The notes below the pieces were generated by a model. It made no database searches. It saw only the letters and a program-made list of their open reading frames with translations, and was not told the DNA's origin. The position numbers and the translations under genes are program-made. Positions 1-9,927 of a stretch of 64,000 bases of DNA are shown one piece after another. The first letter of the stretch is position 1. Each line of letters begins with the position of its first letter. The DNA is from Bacteroidales bacterium. Lineage in GTDB: Bacteria; Bacteroidota; Bacteroidia; Bacteroidales; UBA10428. The DNA is taken from assembly GCA_016933335.1 (NCBI GenBank), contig JAFGBD010000078.1:20646-84645 (forward strand), read 5' to 3'.

Positions 1-310
1 GATGAAGACTGGCAACGAAATAAAGGTAGTCGATAACTGGCATATCATTGTACAAAGGATTATTCTCAGGCAGGTATCCGATGTTTCTTTTTATCTCATC
101 AGGATTGTCCTTTATTGACATGCCACCTACCTGAATATCTCCCTCATTGGGCGCCAGAAAACAGGTAATGGCTTTCATGGTGGTGGTTTTTCCTGCCCCG
201 TTGGGCCCGAGAAAACCCAGTACCTCACCTGTTTTTACATCAAAAGAAACATTGTCAACAGCTTTCTGTGCCCCGTATTTCTTGGTAAAATTCCGAACAA
301 CAATATCCAT
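1..310 (-). CDS. ABC transporter ATP-binding protein, GldA-like (partial)
   Basis: This is the first ~103 codons of an ABC ATPase that runs off the left edge. The start MDIVVRNFTKKYG is the only ATG in the area. The Walker A motif GPNGAGKTTT is at about residues 35-44, followed by the Q-loop region GYLPENNPLYNDM. The order and wording fit the multidrug/gliding ABC subgroup; in Bacteroidota the closest named member is GldA, the ATPase of the GldAFG complex. That is an inference, because the signature motif, Walker B and the permease genes lie outside the window. The family is certain; the gliding assignment is only probable. Confidence 0.75.
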   Translation of the reverse strand, partial: MDIVVRNFTKKYGAQKAVDNVSFDVKTGEVLGFLGPNGAGKTTTMKAITCFLAPNEGDIQVGGMSIKDNPDEIKRNIGYLPENNPLYNDMPVIDYLYFVASLH

Positions 311-390
311 ATGCGTATGGTTTATAAATGATTTTTTGTGAACACAAAAAAAATAAATTCGGTTATTATTTTATAATATTTTATGATTTT

Positions 391-428
391 TTAACAAAAA
401 ACCGCCGGTGACCAATCACCGGCGGTTT
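391..428 (-). terminator. Rho-independent terminator of the small heat-shock gene
   Basis: A perfect 13-bp stem (arms 399-411 and 416-428, GC-rich core ccgccggtg, 4-nt loop ccaa) begins 22 bp after the heat-shock stop codon. On the minus strand it is followed by a run of six T, the usual intrinsic terminator layout. Confidence 0.9.
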
Positions 429-450
429 CATCCCAGTCCTTATAAGAAAA

Positions 451-882
451 TCATGAAATTTTTATGTCTCTTACCGGTTTAACTTTTGCTTCATCCTTTT
501 TAGGAATCACAATACTTAAAATACCTTCCTTGTGTGTTGCCTTGATCTTATCACCGTTGACCGTCTCAGGTAATGTGAACGAACGGCTGAAAGAGCTGTA
601 GCTGAATTCCCTTCTTAATACGTTTTCCACCTTCGACTCGTTTTTCACTTCTTTTTCAGAAGAAACGTTCAGTACATTATTGTCCAGACTGATCTTAAAA
701 TCTTCTTTGCCCAGTCCGGGTGCGGCTACATCAATCTTATAGTCTTCTTTGCCTTCAGTTATATTAACTGCAGGCATATTCTGACCTGTTTCCCAATTGA
801 AGAACCTTGGCATTAAACTGTCATTCAGGAATTCATCAATCAGGTTCGGCCAGCTTGTTCTGGTTCTTAATTTTGGTAACAT
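451..882 (-). CDS. Small heat-shock protein, Hsp20/alpha-crystallin family
   Basis: A 143-residue ATP-independent holdase that keeps unfolding cytoplasmic proteins soluble. The alpha-crystallin domain covers about residues 36-140, with the typical DVAAPGLGKEDFKI segment and a C-terminal I-x-I-type contact (SIVIPKKDE). Length is normal for the family. It has a strong Shine-Dalgarno (complement of cctcct at 891-896) 8 nt before the ATG, which is unusual in this phylum and supports high-level expression. It is monocistronic, with its own terminator and two palindromic sites upstream. It ends with TGA, evidence that TGA is a normal stop in this genome. Confidence 0.95.
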   Translation of the reverse strand: MLPKLRTRTSWPNLIDEFLNDSLMPRFFNWETGQNMPAVNITEGKEDYKIDVAAPGLGKEDFKISLDNNVLNVSSEKEVKNESKVENVLRREFSYSSFSRSFTLPETVNGDKIKATHKEGILSIVIPKKDEAKVKPVRDIKIS

Positions 883-964
883 GGCTTTATCCTCCTATAT
901 TTTAGTTTAACATTTTAAATATTCACTATTAATATTTCAAATTCAATACCAATTCTATTAATCA

Positions 965-1009
965 GCCATTTTGACATTACTAGGGAAAATAATATGCCAT
1001 TATGACATT
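965..1009 (-). promoter_or_regulatory. Tandem palindromic sites upstream of the heat-shock gene
   Basis: Two near-identical 14-bp elements, gccattttgacatt (965-978) and gccattatgacatt (996-1009), lie 31 bp apart, about three helical turns. On the minus strand each reads as an imperfect palindrome of the form TGTCAnAATGGCA. They lie about 83-127 bp upstream of the hsp20 ATG and about 150 bp from the divergent GH105 gene. This looks like a paired operator on one DNA face. The binding protein is unknown, and no CIRCE element is present. Confidence 0.5.
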
Positions 1010-1161
1010 GTCCGGTGTTTTCTGTTGAATCACTTACAGCAGCATTAATCTTTGGATAATCCCTATTTAATATATATCTTTATTCATTCTGATTTCTAAC
1101 ATTTATTTCGGTTAGTTGCGTGACAAATCATCAATTCCCCGGGAAATAAATTTTTCTTATT

Positions 1162-2400
1162 ATGAAAAAAACACTGAGTTTTGTTCTGATACCGCTTTTA
1201 TCATTTTGCACCGGCTGCGGATCAATTACACACAGCAGCAATCGTTCAACTGTTGCCGGTGAAAAAGGCGGTTTCGTAACAGGCAAACTGCCATGGTCGC
1301 AGCAGATGGCAGAAAGCCTTATAGCGGTTTTTCCTGAAATGTGGCAGATGGAAGAAAGAAACAAACCCGTATGGAGCTATACATACGGACTTGTTGGAAT
1401 GTCTATGCAAAAATTATATGACAGAACAGGATTGGAAAAATACTATGCCTATTCTAAAAAATATATTGATACATTGATCAGCGATATGGGCGTTATTAAA
1501 ACCTATAGATTCAATGACTTCAATATCGATCAGATCAATCCGGGCAAAATGCTCTTCATGTTTTATAATAAAACAGGGGATGAAAGGTATAAAACTGCTA
1601 TGGATACCCTGAGAAAACAGCTTGCTTATCAGCCGCGGACAATGACCGGAGGATTCTGGCATAAAAAGAGATACCCCCACCAGATGTGGCTTGATGGTGT
1701 TTATATGGGAGCTCCTTTTATGGCACAATATGCCAGTGAATTTAATGAACCTGGCCAATATGATGATCTGACCAACTGGGTTATTGCTGTAGAAGAAAAG
1801 ACCAGAGATAAAAAAACAGGCCTTTTGTTTCATGGCTGGGATGAAAGCAGGCAGCAAAAATGGGCAGACCCTGAAACCGGCCTTTCCTCAAGTTTCTGGG
1901 GAAGAGCTGTGGGCTGGTATGGCATGGCACTGGTCGATGTTCTGGATTATCTCCCCCCTGAACATCCAAAATACAATGAGGTAATTGCTATCCTGAACCG
2001 CCTTGCAGAGGCAGTTGTCAAAGTACAGGACAAAAAAACAGGCCTGTGGTACCAGGTTCTGGACCAGGGTGACCGCGAAGGAAATTATCTGGAAGGATCG
2101 GTATCATGCATGCTGGCATATACCCTGCTAAAAGCTTTAAGATTGGGATATATTGACATGAATTACAGGAACGCTGCATTTGAAGCATACAGGGGCATCA
2201 CCAAGCATCTTATTGAAATCAGTCCGGAAGGAATATTAACCATCACCCCCGTTTGCGCAGTTGCCGGACTTGGTGGTCATCCATACAGGGACGGGAGTTA
2301 CGAATACTATATCAACGAACAAAAAAGAGACAACGATCCTAAGGCAACCGGGCCGTTTATCCTTGCCAGTCTTGAATTCGAAGCAATAACAATTGAATAA
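1162..2400 (+). CDS. Unsaturated rhamnogalacturonyl hydrolase-type lipoprotein (GH88/GH105)
   Basis: A 412-residue glycoside hydrolase of the (alpha/alpha)6-barrel GH88/GH105 group. These enzymes remove the unsaturated uronic acid left by polysaccharide lyases. The N-terminus is a lipoprotein signal with Cys19 after LSFCTG, so it is likely an envelope-anchored enzyme. Candidate catalytic acids are D123 (NIDQINPGK) and D178 (PHQMWLDGVYM), matching the YteR-type pair; HGWDESRQQKWADP and SSFWGRAVGWYGM are also family-typical. No lyase, SusC/D pair or regulator flanks it, so it is not part of a visible polysaccharide utilisation locus. The substrate (pectin versus another uronide) cannot be fixed from sequence. 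Confidence 0.85.
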   Translation: MKKTLSFVLIPLLSFCTGCGSITHSSNRSTVAGEKGGFVTGKLPWSQQMAESLIAVFPEMWQMEERNKPVWSYTYGLVGMSMQKLYDRTGLEKYYAYSKKYIDTLISDMGVIKTYRFNDFNIDQINPGKMLFMFYNKTGDERYKTAMDTLRKQLAYQPRTMTGGFWHKKRYPHQMWLDGVYMGAPFMAQYASEFNEPGQYDDLTNWVIAVEEKTRDKKTGLLFHGWDESRQQKWADPETGLSSSFWGRAVGWYGMALVDVLDYLPPEHPKYNEVIAILNRLAEAVVKVQDKKTGLWYQVLDQGDREGNYLEGSVSCMLAYTLLKALRLGYIDMNYRNAAFEAYRGITKHLIEISPEGILTITPVCAVAGLGGHPYRDGSYEYYINEQKRDNDPKATGPFILASLEFEAITIE

Positions 2401-2454
2401 CGGATTGATGGATTAAATTTCTCCCTGAATTCTGATTTTCATATAATATCTGAT

Positions 2455-2487
2455 AAAAAAATCCTGAAATTATTCAGGATTTTTTTT
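2455..2487. terminator. Bidirectional terminator between GH105 and ribokinase genes
   Basis: The stem atcctgaa (2461-2468) / ttcaggat (2473-2480) has a 4-nt loop. It is preceded by six to seven A and followed by eight T, so it can terminate the plus-strand GH105 transcript and the minus-strand ribokinase transcript, whose stop is at 2546. Confidence 0.85.
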
Positions 2488-2545
2488 AAGCGCAAAGGAA
2501 GTAACCACCCAGAGGTTATCTGGTTAACTCAAAACGGATTATTTA

Positions 2546-3466
2546 TTATAAAAAATTTTCACTCATAAATTTCAGTATCTCCTCACGCCCCGGTGCAGAG
2601 GATTGTGCACCTATCCTGGCCATTGACAGTGCAGCAGCTGCATTGGCAAATTTAACCGCCTCGAAAATGTTCTTGCTTTCTGCAATGGCAACTGCAAGTG
2701 CACCATTAAAGATATCTCCCGCTGCGGTTGTATCAACCGGATTGATCTTAAAGCCTGTTACCAGCTCCGAACCGCTGCTGTCCAAAACCATTGCTCCCTG
2801 TGAGCCCAGTGTAATAATCACTTTTGAAACCCCCTTGGAAAGCAGGATCCTGCCGGCATCTTCAGCTGAATCTTCATCTTCAACCCTTATGCCGGTTAAT
2901 AACTCAGCCTCTTTTTCATTTGGCGTAATCACCGAGATTGTTTTCAGAAGGCTGATGGGTAACTGTTGTGCCGGAGCCGGATTCAGAATGAATCTTTTTC
3001 TTGAATCGCTCGCAAGTTTTACAGCATACTCCAGTGTCTTTAACGGAACTTCCAGTTGCATCAAAACAATATCGGCATCCATGATGGCCTGTTTGGCATT
3101 GATGATATCATATACCGATAAATTCATGTTTGCCCCTGATGCAACAGCCGTCATACTGTGGCCGTTTTCGTCGACAAAAATTTCAGCCACGCCTGACGGT
3201 AAATCATTATCTTTCACAATATGATCCGTTTTGATCCCTTCTTCCTCAAAACTTGCTATTGCACGTTCTCCAAACATATCGTTACCTACACGTGCAACAA
3301 ATGTGACATCACCGCCTGCCCTGGCAGCAGCAACTGCCTGGTTTGCGCCTCTGCCCCCGGATGTTGTATAAAACTTACCCCCTAAAATGGTTTCTCCGGT
3401 TTTGGGCAAACGCGAAACCTTAATAACCATATCGGTATTTGAACTTCCGATGACAACGATTTTCAT
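2546..3466 (-). CDS. rbsK: Ribokinase
   Basis: A 306-residue PfkB-family sugar kinase that phosphorylates D-ribose to ribose-5-phosphate in the cytoplasm. Visible signatures are IGSSNTDMV at the N-terminus, the substrate motif GGRGANQAVAAARAG (~38-52) and the C-terminal anion-hole/catalytic motif NPVDTTAAGDIFNGA with the catalytic Asp near residue 251. I take the ATG at 3466 rather than an in-frame codon at 3526. The kinase fold starts at MKIVVIGSSN, and a -7 promoter element (3502-3509) lies between the two. No ribose transporter or regulator is adjacent. Confidence 0.92.
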   Translation of the reverse strand: MKIVVIGSSNTDMVIKVSRLPKTGETILGGKFYTTSGGRGANQAVAAARAGGDVTFVARVGNDMFGERAIASFEEEGIKTDHIVKDNDLPSGVAEIFVDENGHSMTAVASGANMNLSVYDIINAKQAIMDADIVLMQLEVPLKTLEYAVKLASDSRKRFILNPAPAQQLPISLLKTISVITPNEKEAELLTGIRVEDEDSAEDAGRILLSKGVSKVIITLGSQGAMVLDSSGSELVTGFKINPVDTTAAGDIFNGALAVAIAESKNIFEAVKFANAAAALSMARIGAQSSAPGREEILKFMSENFL

Positions 3467-3501
3467 ACAATAAATAATTAGTCTGTTAACACGTGCAATT
3501 A

Positions 3502-3509
3502 CAAAAATA
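3502..3509 (-). promoter_or_regulatory. Bacteroidota-type -7 promoter element for rbsK
   Basis: The minus strand reads TATTTTTG, matching TAnnTTTG, about 36 bp upstream of the rbsK ATG. A weak -33 (TTTC) lies about 20 bp further up. It supports the shorter rbsK start. Confidence 0.5.
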
Positions 3510-3713
3510 ATCACCTTTACAATCAAGTGAAAGAATTGTTATTAACAATTATCTGACAATGTTTTCATCAATTATATTTCCGGCCTTGTTTCAATCCACC
3601 ATTTGATCTGCAGATGTTTAAATCTTTCCTGTCAGACAATTTATTATACAAAATTCCCGGGCTGATCAGCATATATTTCCCGCTGATTATAACCAAAAAA
3701 AATATAATTGTCC

Positions 3714-3744
3714 TTGCTTTTTTACATTTTGTAAAGTATATTTG
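3714..3744 (+). promoter_or_regulatory. Promoter with internal palindromic operator for the membrane protein/XRE pair
   Basis: TTG at 3714-3716, a 20-bp spacer and TATATTTG at 3737-3744 form a Bacteroidota promoter. The spacer holds a perfect palindrome, TTTACATTTTGTAAA (3721-3735), just against the -7 element. That is the expected place for a repressor, and the obvious candidate is the XRE protein of this operon (inference). Confidence 0.6.
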
Positions 3745-3781
3745 TCTTTTCGTAAAGACTATTTAACTATTATTTATTGTT

Positions 3782-4201
3782 ATGAAAATTGATCCGGATA
3801 AATACAAGTACAGGGGATTCCTTCCCAATTATTTTATAAAAATTGGAATTGCACTTGTGATACTCTTTGTGCTGTTCTTTGTTTCAGGAATGATCTTCGA
3901 GAAATCAATTACCGTAGAAAAAGAAATCATTGCCACAATTGGTCTTGACGGAGTCATTCTGGGACTGCTCCTGATCTGCATTTCAAAAAACAAAATTGAG
4001 GATGAAATGATACACATGTTAAGGCTACAGGCTTTTACCAGGGCATTTATTTTTGGTACTGCCTATGTTTTTGCCGTTACCATAACTACATTGATCATGA
4101 ATGATGAACTGCCGTTAACTCCTCATTCTTTAATCATTATTGAGCTGCTGATGTTTATTTTCCATTTCGAGATCAGCAAGCGAAAACTGAACAAACAATG
4201 A
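3782..4201 (+). CDS. Small integral membrane protein paired with an XRE regulator
   Basis: A 139-residue protein with about four hydrophobic membrane segments (approx. residues 19-40, 48-67, 86-106 and 112-131) and basic ends. There are no catalytic motifs. Its stop overlaps the start of the XRE-family regulator by 4 bp (ATGA), so the two are translationally coupled. This resembles the DUF2178-like membrane protein/XRE pairs of Bacteria and Archaea, in which the membrane protein may sequester or sense for the regulator. The role is not known. Confidence 0.75.
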   Translation: MKIDPDKYKYRGFLPNYFIKIGIALVILFVLFFVSGMIFEKSITVEKEIIATIGLDGVILGLLLICISKNKIEDEMIHMLRLQAFTRAFIFGTAYVFAVTITTLIMNDELPLTPHSLIIIELLMFIFHFEISKRKLNKQ

Positions 4202-4398
4202 GAAACACGATCAAAGTAGAACGGGCAAAAAGAGATATGACCCAGGAGAGGCTTGCCGGACTGGTAGATGTATCAAGGCAAACCATCAATTCCATTGAAA
4301 AAAACCGTTATGTCCCTTCCACTGTTCTTGCCCTTAAGATTGCCCGTACTTTTAATGTTACTGTTGATCAGATCTTTGTACTGGAAGAAGATGATTAG
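4198..4398 (+). CDS. XRE-family (Cro/C1-type) small transcriptional regulator
   Basis: A 66-residue protein that is almost entirely one helix-turn-helix domain (MTQERLAGLVDVSRQTINSIE, helices 2-3), ending in the acidic tail LEEDD. It resembles the YozG-type single-domain regulators. It is coupled to the upstream membrane protein by an ATGA overlap. Its TAG stop overlaps, tail to tail, the TAA stop of the convergent M3 peptidase. It probably autoregulates through the palindrome at 3721-3735 (inference). Confidence 0.88.
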   Translation: MRNTIKVERAKRDMTQERLAGLVDVSRQTINSIEKNRYVPSTVLALKIARTFNVTVDQIFVLEEDD

Positions 4399-6515
4399 AT
4401 TTTTTCCTCCACAAGTCCTCTGTTTTCAAGCAATGCATCAATCTTTGGCTCCCTGCCCCTGAATCTCTTATAAAGTTCAAGAGGATGTTCGGTTGCACCC
4501 TTTGACAAAATATTGTCTCTGAATGACTGTGCAGTTGCCTGATCAAAAACACCGTTTTCCTTGAAAAGAGAAAATGCATCGGCTTCGAGCACTTCAGCCC
4601 ATTTGTAACTATAATAGCCTGCAGCATATCCACCAGAAAAGATATGAGAGAACTGTGTGCTTATCAGGCAATCCTCAACAGGGGGGAATAATTCGGTTGA
4701 AGCAATTGCTTCTCTTTCAAATACTTCAACCGGTACTTCAACCGGTGAAGTGATTGAATGCCAGGCCATATCATTCAGACCAAAAGTTATCTGCCTTACA
4801 AATGAATAACCTGACTGGAAATTCCGGCTTTCAATGATATTATCCAGCAATGTATCCGGTATAGGCTCTCCGGTTTTATAATGAACAGCAATTTTATCAA
4901 GCCATTCTTTCTGTTCTGCAAAGTTCTCCATTATCTGTGAGGGTAATTCCACAAAATCCCAGTAGACATTGAAAGAAGACAGACCACTATAAGTACAATC
5001 TGAAAAGACAGCATGGAGCGCATGTCCGAACTCATGTAAAAAAGTGGTAACCTGATCAAAAGTCAGTAATGAAGGTTTTGTCTCTGTAGGTTTGGTAAAG
5101 TTAAACACCATTGAAGCGTGAGGCCTGATATTCTGACCGTCAATTTTAAACTGGTTGCGGTATGTTGTAGCCCAGGCACCACCCTGTTTACTATCACGGG
5201 GGAAAAAGTCCGTGTACAAAACAGCCAGAAAACTGCCATCCCTGTCAAATATTTCATATGCCGTTACTTCAGGATGGTATACTGGTATCTTGCTGTTCTT
5301 CTTAAATGTAATTCCATAAAGTGTGCTGGCAAGTTCAAAAATCCCCTTTTGTACATTTTCAAGCTGAAAATAAGGTCTGGTCATCTCATCATCCACGTTG
5401 AATTTTTCCTTTTTCAGTTTTTCCGAATAATAAGCCCAATCCCATCTCATCAACTGGAAATCAGCACCCAGACTTTTCGCATACTCCTGCACCTCGTTAT
5501 ATTCCTTTTTGGCAAAAGGCATGGAAGCATCCAGCAATTCATCAAGGAAAGCGTTGACACGCTGCATATTTTCTGCCATACGCCTTTCAAGCACATAATC
5601 TGCATATGTTTCATAACCCAGTATATTGGCAAGCTGCAAACGCAGTTCAGTAATTCTTTTAATATTTTTACGGTTATCTCTTTCATTTCCATGGAAACCT
5701 TTGGAGCTGTATGCTTTATACATCTGTTCACGGAGGTCTCTGTTGTCAGCATACTGCATAAATGGTAAATAACTCGGGTATTGAAGGGTAAAAATCCAGC
5801 CATCCAGGTCTTTTGATCTGGCTGTCAATGCTGCTGCTTCAACAGCATTTTCAGGCAATCCTGCAAGATCTTTTTCATCAGTAATATGAAGCTGAAAGGC
5901 ATTGGTCTCGTTCAGTACATTGTCATCAAAAATCAGGGTTAATCTCGAAAGCTCGGTAGTAATCTCCCTGAATTTCTTCTTGTCTTCTTCATTGAGGTTT
6001 GCCCCCTGTCTGATGAAAGACTGATAAGTCTCATCCAGCAACATTTGCTGTTCGGGATTCAGATTGTATTGATCCTTTTTCTGACAGACCGTTCTTACTT
6101 TATCAAACAATTTATCATTCAGGAATACATCATTCTGAAATTCAGTCAGCATCGGAGAAATCTGTTGTGCAAGCTGTTGCATGGTATCGCTGGTATTCGC
6201 ACCGACCAGGTTGAAGAATATAATGCTTACGCGGTTCAGCCTTTCGCCACATCTGTCAAGTGCTTCAATGGTATTTACAAAATCAGGTTCGTCCCTGTTG
6301 GCCAGGATTTCATCAATCTCCAGTCTGGTAAGTTTGATCAGGCTGTCGACCGCAGGCAGATAATCATCAATGCTGATTTTATCGAAGGGTACTACATTAC
6401 GGATCGTATTAAAATCACTTAAAAGTACATTTTCACTTCCCATCTTTTTGCTGCAATTAAATGAACTTAGTATAATCATTATCAATAATACCGGCATTAA
6501 AAAATTATTTTTCAT
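4395..6515 (-). CDS. M3 family zinc oligopeptidase (Dcp/oligopeptidase A-like), probable lipoprotein
   Basis: A 706-residue thimet-type metallopeptidase. The zinc motif FLHEFGHALHA is near residues 492-502, with the downstream family segment SGYSFVRQ and a C-terminal SYKWAEVLEADAF region. M3 enzymes cleave short peptides. The N-terminus, KNNFLMPVLLIMIILSSFNC, looks like a lipoprotein signal with Cys21, suggesting a periplasmic or outer-membrane location as for many Bacteroidota Dcp-like enzymes. The lipobox is not ideal. Length is normal for the family. Dipeptidyl carboxypeptidase versus endo-oligopeptidase activity cannot be decided here. Confidence 0.9.
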   Translation of the reverse strand: MKNNFLMPVLLIMIILSSFNCSKKMGSENVLLSDFNTIRNVVPFDKISIDDYLPAVDSLIKLTRLEIDEILANRDEPDFVNTIEALDRCGERLNRVSIIFFNLVGANTSDTMQQLAQQISPMLTEFQNDVFLNDKLFDKVRTVCQKKDQYNLNPEQQMLLDETYQSFIRQGANLNEEDKKKFREITTELSRLTLIFDDNVLNETNAFQLHITDEKDLAGLPENAVEAAALTARSKDLDGWIFTLQYPSYLPFMQYADNRDLREQMYKAYSSKGFHGNERDNRKNIKRITELRLQLANILGYETYADYVLERRMAENMQRVNAFLDELLDASMPFAKKEYNEVQEYAKSLGADFQLMRWDWAYYSEKLKKEKFNVDDEMTRPYFQLENVQKGIFELASTLYGITFKKNSKIPVYHPEVTAYEIFDRDGSFLAVLYTDFFPRDSKQGGAWATTYRNQFKIDGQNIRPHASMVFNFTKPTETKPSLLTFDQVTTFLHEFGHALHAVFSDCTYSGLSSFNVYWDFVELPSQIMENFAEQKEWLDKIAVHYKTGEPIPDTLLDNIIESRNFQSGYSFVRQITFGLNDMAWHSITSPVEVPVEVFEREAIASTELFPPVEDCLISTQFSHIFSGGYAAGYYSYKWAEVLEADAFSLFKENGVFDQATAQSFRDNILSKGATEHPLELYKRFRGREPKIDALLENRGLVEEKI

Positions 6516-6609
6516 GGTTCTAATTCTTATTAATGAATATCAGTTGCAATAATAATCCAAATTGCCGCTATTTACAAGCTTTAGACTCCCTCCGGAAGCA
6601 TGATTAATA

Positions 6610-9600
6610 TCATACTTGTGCAACCATACCCGGCCTGCCGTGGCAATGCTTGTATTTTTTACCGCTACCGCACGGACACGGATCGTTTCTTCCAACTTTC
6701 TTCTCAACCCTTACTGGTTGAACAGGCTGGTCTTTTTTACCGGATCTGCCCCCGTCTCCTTCAAAGGATGACCCGTATTCGCTTTTCTGAGCCTCAAGCT
6801 TGCTCAGGTCAAGTTTTCTCGGTGCCTGGCCGCGCTGTATCTGTGATGAGTCTCTTACCGGGATATGACCTTTCATCATTATTCCGACAACTTCTTTGTT
6901 GATACGATCAAGCATGTCTTTAAAAATTTCAAAAGACTCCAGCTTATAAATCAGCAGCGGATCTTTTTGTTCATAGGTGGCACTCTGGACTGCCTGTTTC
7001 AGATCGTCCAGCTCGCGTAAATTTTCCTTCCATGCCTCATCTATGATATACAGGGATATGGTTTTTTCGTAGGTGCGTACCAGCTCTTCCCCTTCAGAGT
7101 TATAGCATTTTTCAAGGTTGGTAAGGATGTTGTATGTTTTGATACCATCTGTTATTGGTACGACAATGTTTTCATAAACCTTACCCTGTTTTTCAAAAAC
7201 ATCTTTTATAACCGGGTAGGCCTGCCTGGATATCTGTTCCTGTTTCCGCCTGTAGGCCTCCCTTATTACCTGGTATAACCTTTCAACAATCTCGCGAGAA
7301 TCAAGCTTCATATAATCATTCGCATCAAAGTCGGGTTCGATGGACAATGTACGAAGGATCTCCAGCTTGAACTCCTCGAAATCGACATTTCCGTGTAACT
7401 GATTTACCATTGATTCACAAACATCATACATCATATCGGCAATATCTACCTGTATCCTTTCTCCGAAAAGGGCATGCCGGCGCTTGGTGTATATTTGCGT
7501 ACGCTGCATATTCATCACATCGTCATATTCAAGCAACCTTTTCCGTATTCCGAAGTTATTTTCCTCCACCTTTTTCTGTGCCCTCTCAATCGAACGGGTG
7601 ATCATACTGTGCTGGATCACTTCACCTTCTTTCAGTCCAAGCCTGTCCATCAGTGAGGCAATGCGGTCAGAACCAAAAAGCCGCATCAGATCATCCTCAA
7701 GCGATACATAAAACTGGGAAGTTCCCGGATCACCCTGACGACCTGAACGGCCCCGCAACTGCCGGTCCACACGGCGTGATTCGTGCCTCTCGGTGCCGAT
7801 AATAGCCAATCCCCCTGCCTCTCTTGTTTCCGGGGTCAGCTTGATATCGGTTCCCCTTCCTGCCATGTTGGTGGCAATGGTGACGGTTCCCGGTTTTCCT
7901 GCATCGGCAACAATCTCCGCTTCACGCTGGTGCAACTTGGCATTCAGTACATTGTGCCTGATCCCCTTTATTTTTAACATCCTGCTTAAAAGTTCAGAAA
8001 TCTCGACCGAGGTAGTGCCGACCAGAACAGGCCTTCCTTCCTTTACAAGTGCTACTGTTTCATCAATCACAGCATTGTATTTTTCGCGCTTGGTCTTGTA
8101 TACCAGATCCTCCCGGTCATCTCTTATCACAGATTCATTGGTTGGAATCACCACGACATCCAGTTTATATATGTTCCAGAATTCACCCGCTTCTGTTTCT
8201 GCGGTTCCTGTCATACCGGCAAGCTTGTGATACATCCTGAAATAATTCTGAAGGGTAATGGTGGCAAATGTCTGGGTGGCAGCCTCAACTTTCACATGTT
8301 CCTTTGCTTCGATGGCCTGATGCAATCCGTCTGAATATCTCCTGCCTTCCATGATACGTCCGGTCTGTTCATCAACAATCTTGACCTTGTTGTCAATGAC
8401 CACATATTCCACATCTTTTTCAAACAGGCTGTAAGCCTTCAGGAGCTGGCTGACGGTATGTATCCTGTCCGATTTAATGGCATAATCCTGAAGCAGCTTA
8501 TCCTTTTTATCAAGGATCTCAGCCGGTTTGAGACCTGAATTCTCCAGTTCGGCAACTTCGGCTCCTATATCAGGCATCACAAAGAAATGAGGATCTTCAG
8601 ATGAAGAGGTGATAAGGTCGATCCCTTTATCTGTCAGTTCGATAGAATTCAGTTTTTCCTCAATTACAAAATACAGGTCATCAGTGACCTTATGCATGTG
8701 TTTATTATTGTCCTGCATATAAAAATTTTCGGTCTTCAGCAGCAATGCCTTGTTACCCTGCTCACTCAGAAATTTTATCAAAGCCTTGTTTTTGGGCAGA
8801 CCTTTAAATGCCTGAAGCAATTTGAAACCACCGTTTTCGGTATCGTTTGCAGCAATCAGCTTTTTAGCTTCGGCCAGATAATCAGTAACCAGTTTTCTCT
8901 GTGCACTGACAATTTTTTCAACACGTGGTTTCAGCTCCTCGAATTCCTGATTTTCTCCCCTTGGAACAGGTCCGGATATAATCAAAGGAGTACGCGCATC
9001 ATCAATCAAAACAGAATCAACCTCATCGACAATGGCATAATGATGTTTCCTCTGAACCATATCCTGCGGAGACAATGCCATATTATCCCTCAGATAATCA
9101 AAACCGAATTCATTGTTGGTCCCGAAAGTGATATCGGCCAGATAAGCCCGCCTCCGGTTTTCGGAATTGGGCTGATGTTTATCAATACAGTCTACCGACA
9201 ATCCGTGAAATTCATAAATCGGTCCCATCCATTCCGAGTCGCGTTTGGCCAGATAGTCATTCACTGTAACAACATGTACTCCCCTACCTGCCAGGGCATT
9301 TAAAAAAACAGGCAAAGTGGCAACCAGGGTCTTACCTTCACCGGTAGCCATCTCTGCTATTTTACCCTGGTGCAATACAACCCCGCCAATAAGCTGAACA
9401 TCATAATGCACCATGTCCCATTTTATCTCATTTCCTCCGGCTATCCACCGGTTGCGATACTTCACCTTGTTTCCGTGAATCTCGATGCTGTCTCTTGTTG
9501 CAGCCAGATCTCTGTCAAAATCGGTGGCCGTTGCCTCGAGATAATCGTTTTCTTTGAACCGCCGGGCAGTATCCTTAACAATTGCAAATATCTCAGGAAG

Positions 9601-9927
9601 AACCATATTAAGAATATCTTCAAGCTTTTTGTCTATCTCTTTTTCAACTTTGTCGATCTCGTCATATATCTTTTCAACCTCATCTATTTCATGCCGGCCT
9701 TTCTCCGCCTCATCCTTTAACCGGGCAATCTGATCCTCTTCATTTTTAATATAATCCTTAATTCGTTGCCTGATCTCCAGTGTTCCTGCACGAAGCTGAT
9801 CATTGGACAGATGGATCACTTTCTCATACTCTTCTTTGATTTTCTCAACCAAAGGCATAACAGCTTTTATGTCCCTTTCTGATTTGTTTCCGAAAAATTT
9901 TTGGATAATATTTGTAACTATAGCCAT
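6610..9927 (-). CDS. secA: Preprotein translocase ATPase SecA
   Basis: A 1105-residue motor of the Sec pathway that drives unfolded preproteins through SecYEG. Walker A is [14 protein letters not shown], the DEAD-like box is IVDEVDS, and the helicase C-terminal block holds [10 protein letters not shown] and [19 protein letters not shown]. The C-terminus carries the zinc-binding [14 protein letters not shown] motif used with SecB or lipids. The protein is longer than the ~900 residues of E. coli SecA, as is usual in Bacteroidota. I choose ATG 9927 ([13 protein letters not shown]), since the upstream in-frame codon at 9948 is TTG. Confidence 0.98.
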   Translation of the reverse strand: MAIVTNIIQKFFGNKSERDIKAVMPLVEKIKEEYEKVIHLSNDQLRAGTLEIRQRIKDYIKNEEDQIARLKDEAEKGRHEIDEVEKIYDEIDKVEKEIDKKLEDILNMVLPEIFAIVKDTARRFKENDYLEATATDFDRDLAATRDSIEIHGNKVKYRNRWIAGGNEIKWDMVHYDVQLIGGVVLHQGKIAEMATGEGKTLVATLPVFLNALAGRGVHVVTVNDYLAKRDSEWMGPIYEFHGLSVDCIDKHQPNSENRRRAYLADITFGTNNEFGFDYLRDNMALSPQDMVQRKHHYAIVDEVDSVLIDDARTPLIISGPVPRGENQEFEELKPRVEKIVSAQRKLVTDYLAEAKKLIAANDTENGGFKLLQAFKGLPKNKALIKFLSEQGNKALLLKTENFYMQDNNKHMHKVTDDLYFVIEEKLNSIELTDKGIDLITSSSEDPHFFVMPDIGAEVAELENSGLKPAEILDKKDKLLQDYAIKSDRIHTVSQLLKAYSLFEKDVEYVVIDNKVKIVDEQTGRIMEGRRYSDGLHQAIEAKEHVKVEAATQTFATITLQNYFRMYHKLAGMTGTAETEAGEFWNIYKLDVVVIPTNESVIRDDREDLVYKTKREKYNAVIDETVALVKEGRPVLVGTTSVEISELLSRMLKIKGIRHNVLNAKLHQREAEIVADAGKPGTVTIATNMAGRGTDIKLTPETREAGGLAIIGTERHESRRVDRQLRGRSGRQGDPGTSQFYVSLEDDLMRLFGSDRIASLMDRLGLKEGEVIQHSMITRSIERAQKKVEENNFGIRKRLLEYDDVMNMQRTQIYTKRRHALFGERIQVDIADMMYDVCESMVNQLHGNVDFEEFKLEILRTLSIEPDFDANDYMKLDSREIVERLYQVIREAYRRKQEQISRQAYPVIKDVFEKQGKVYENIVVPITDGIKTYNILTNLEKCYNSEGEELVRTYEKTISLYIIDEAWKENLRELDDLKQAVQSATYEQKDPLLIYKLESFEIFKDMLDRINKEVVGIMMKGHIPVRDSSQIQRGQAPRKLDLSKLEAQKSEYGSSFEGDGGRSGKKDQPVQPVRVEKKVGRNDPCPCGSGKKYKHCHGRPGMVAQV

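Noticed and set aside
1162..2400. Polysaccharide utilisation locus around the GH105 gene
   Set aside because: No SusC/SusD pair, lyase, sulfatase or sensor is present within the window.
5118..5768. Long open frame of 216 codons on the plus strand inside the M3 peptidase gene
   Set aside because: It is antisense to a well-conserved protein, has no homology-like motifs or start signals, and is a frame shadow.
8692..9303. 203-codon open frame antisense to secA
   Set aside because: Composition and lack of any recognisable motif show it is a shadow of the secA coding strand.
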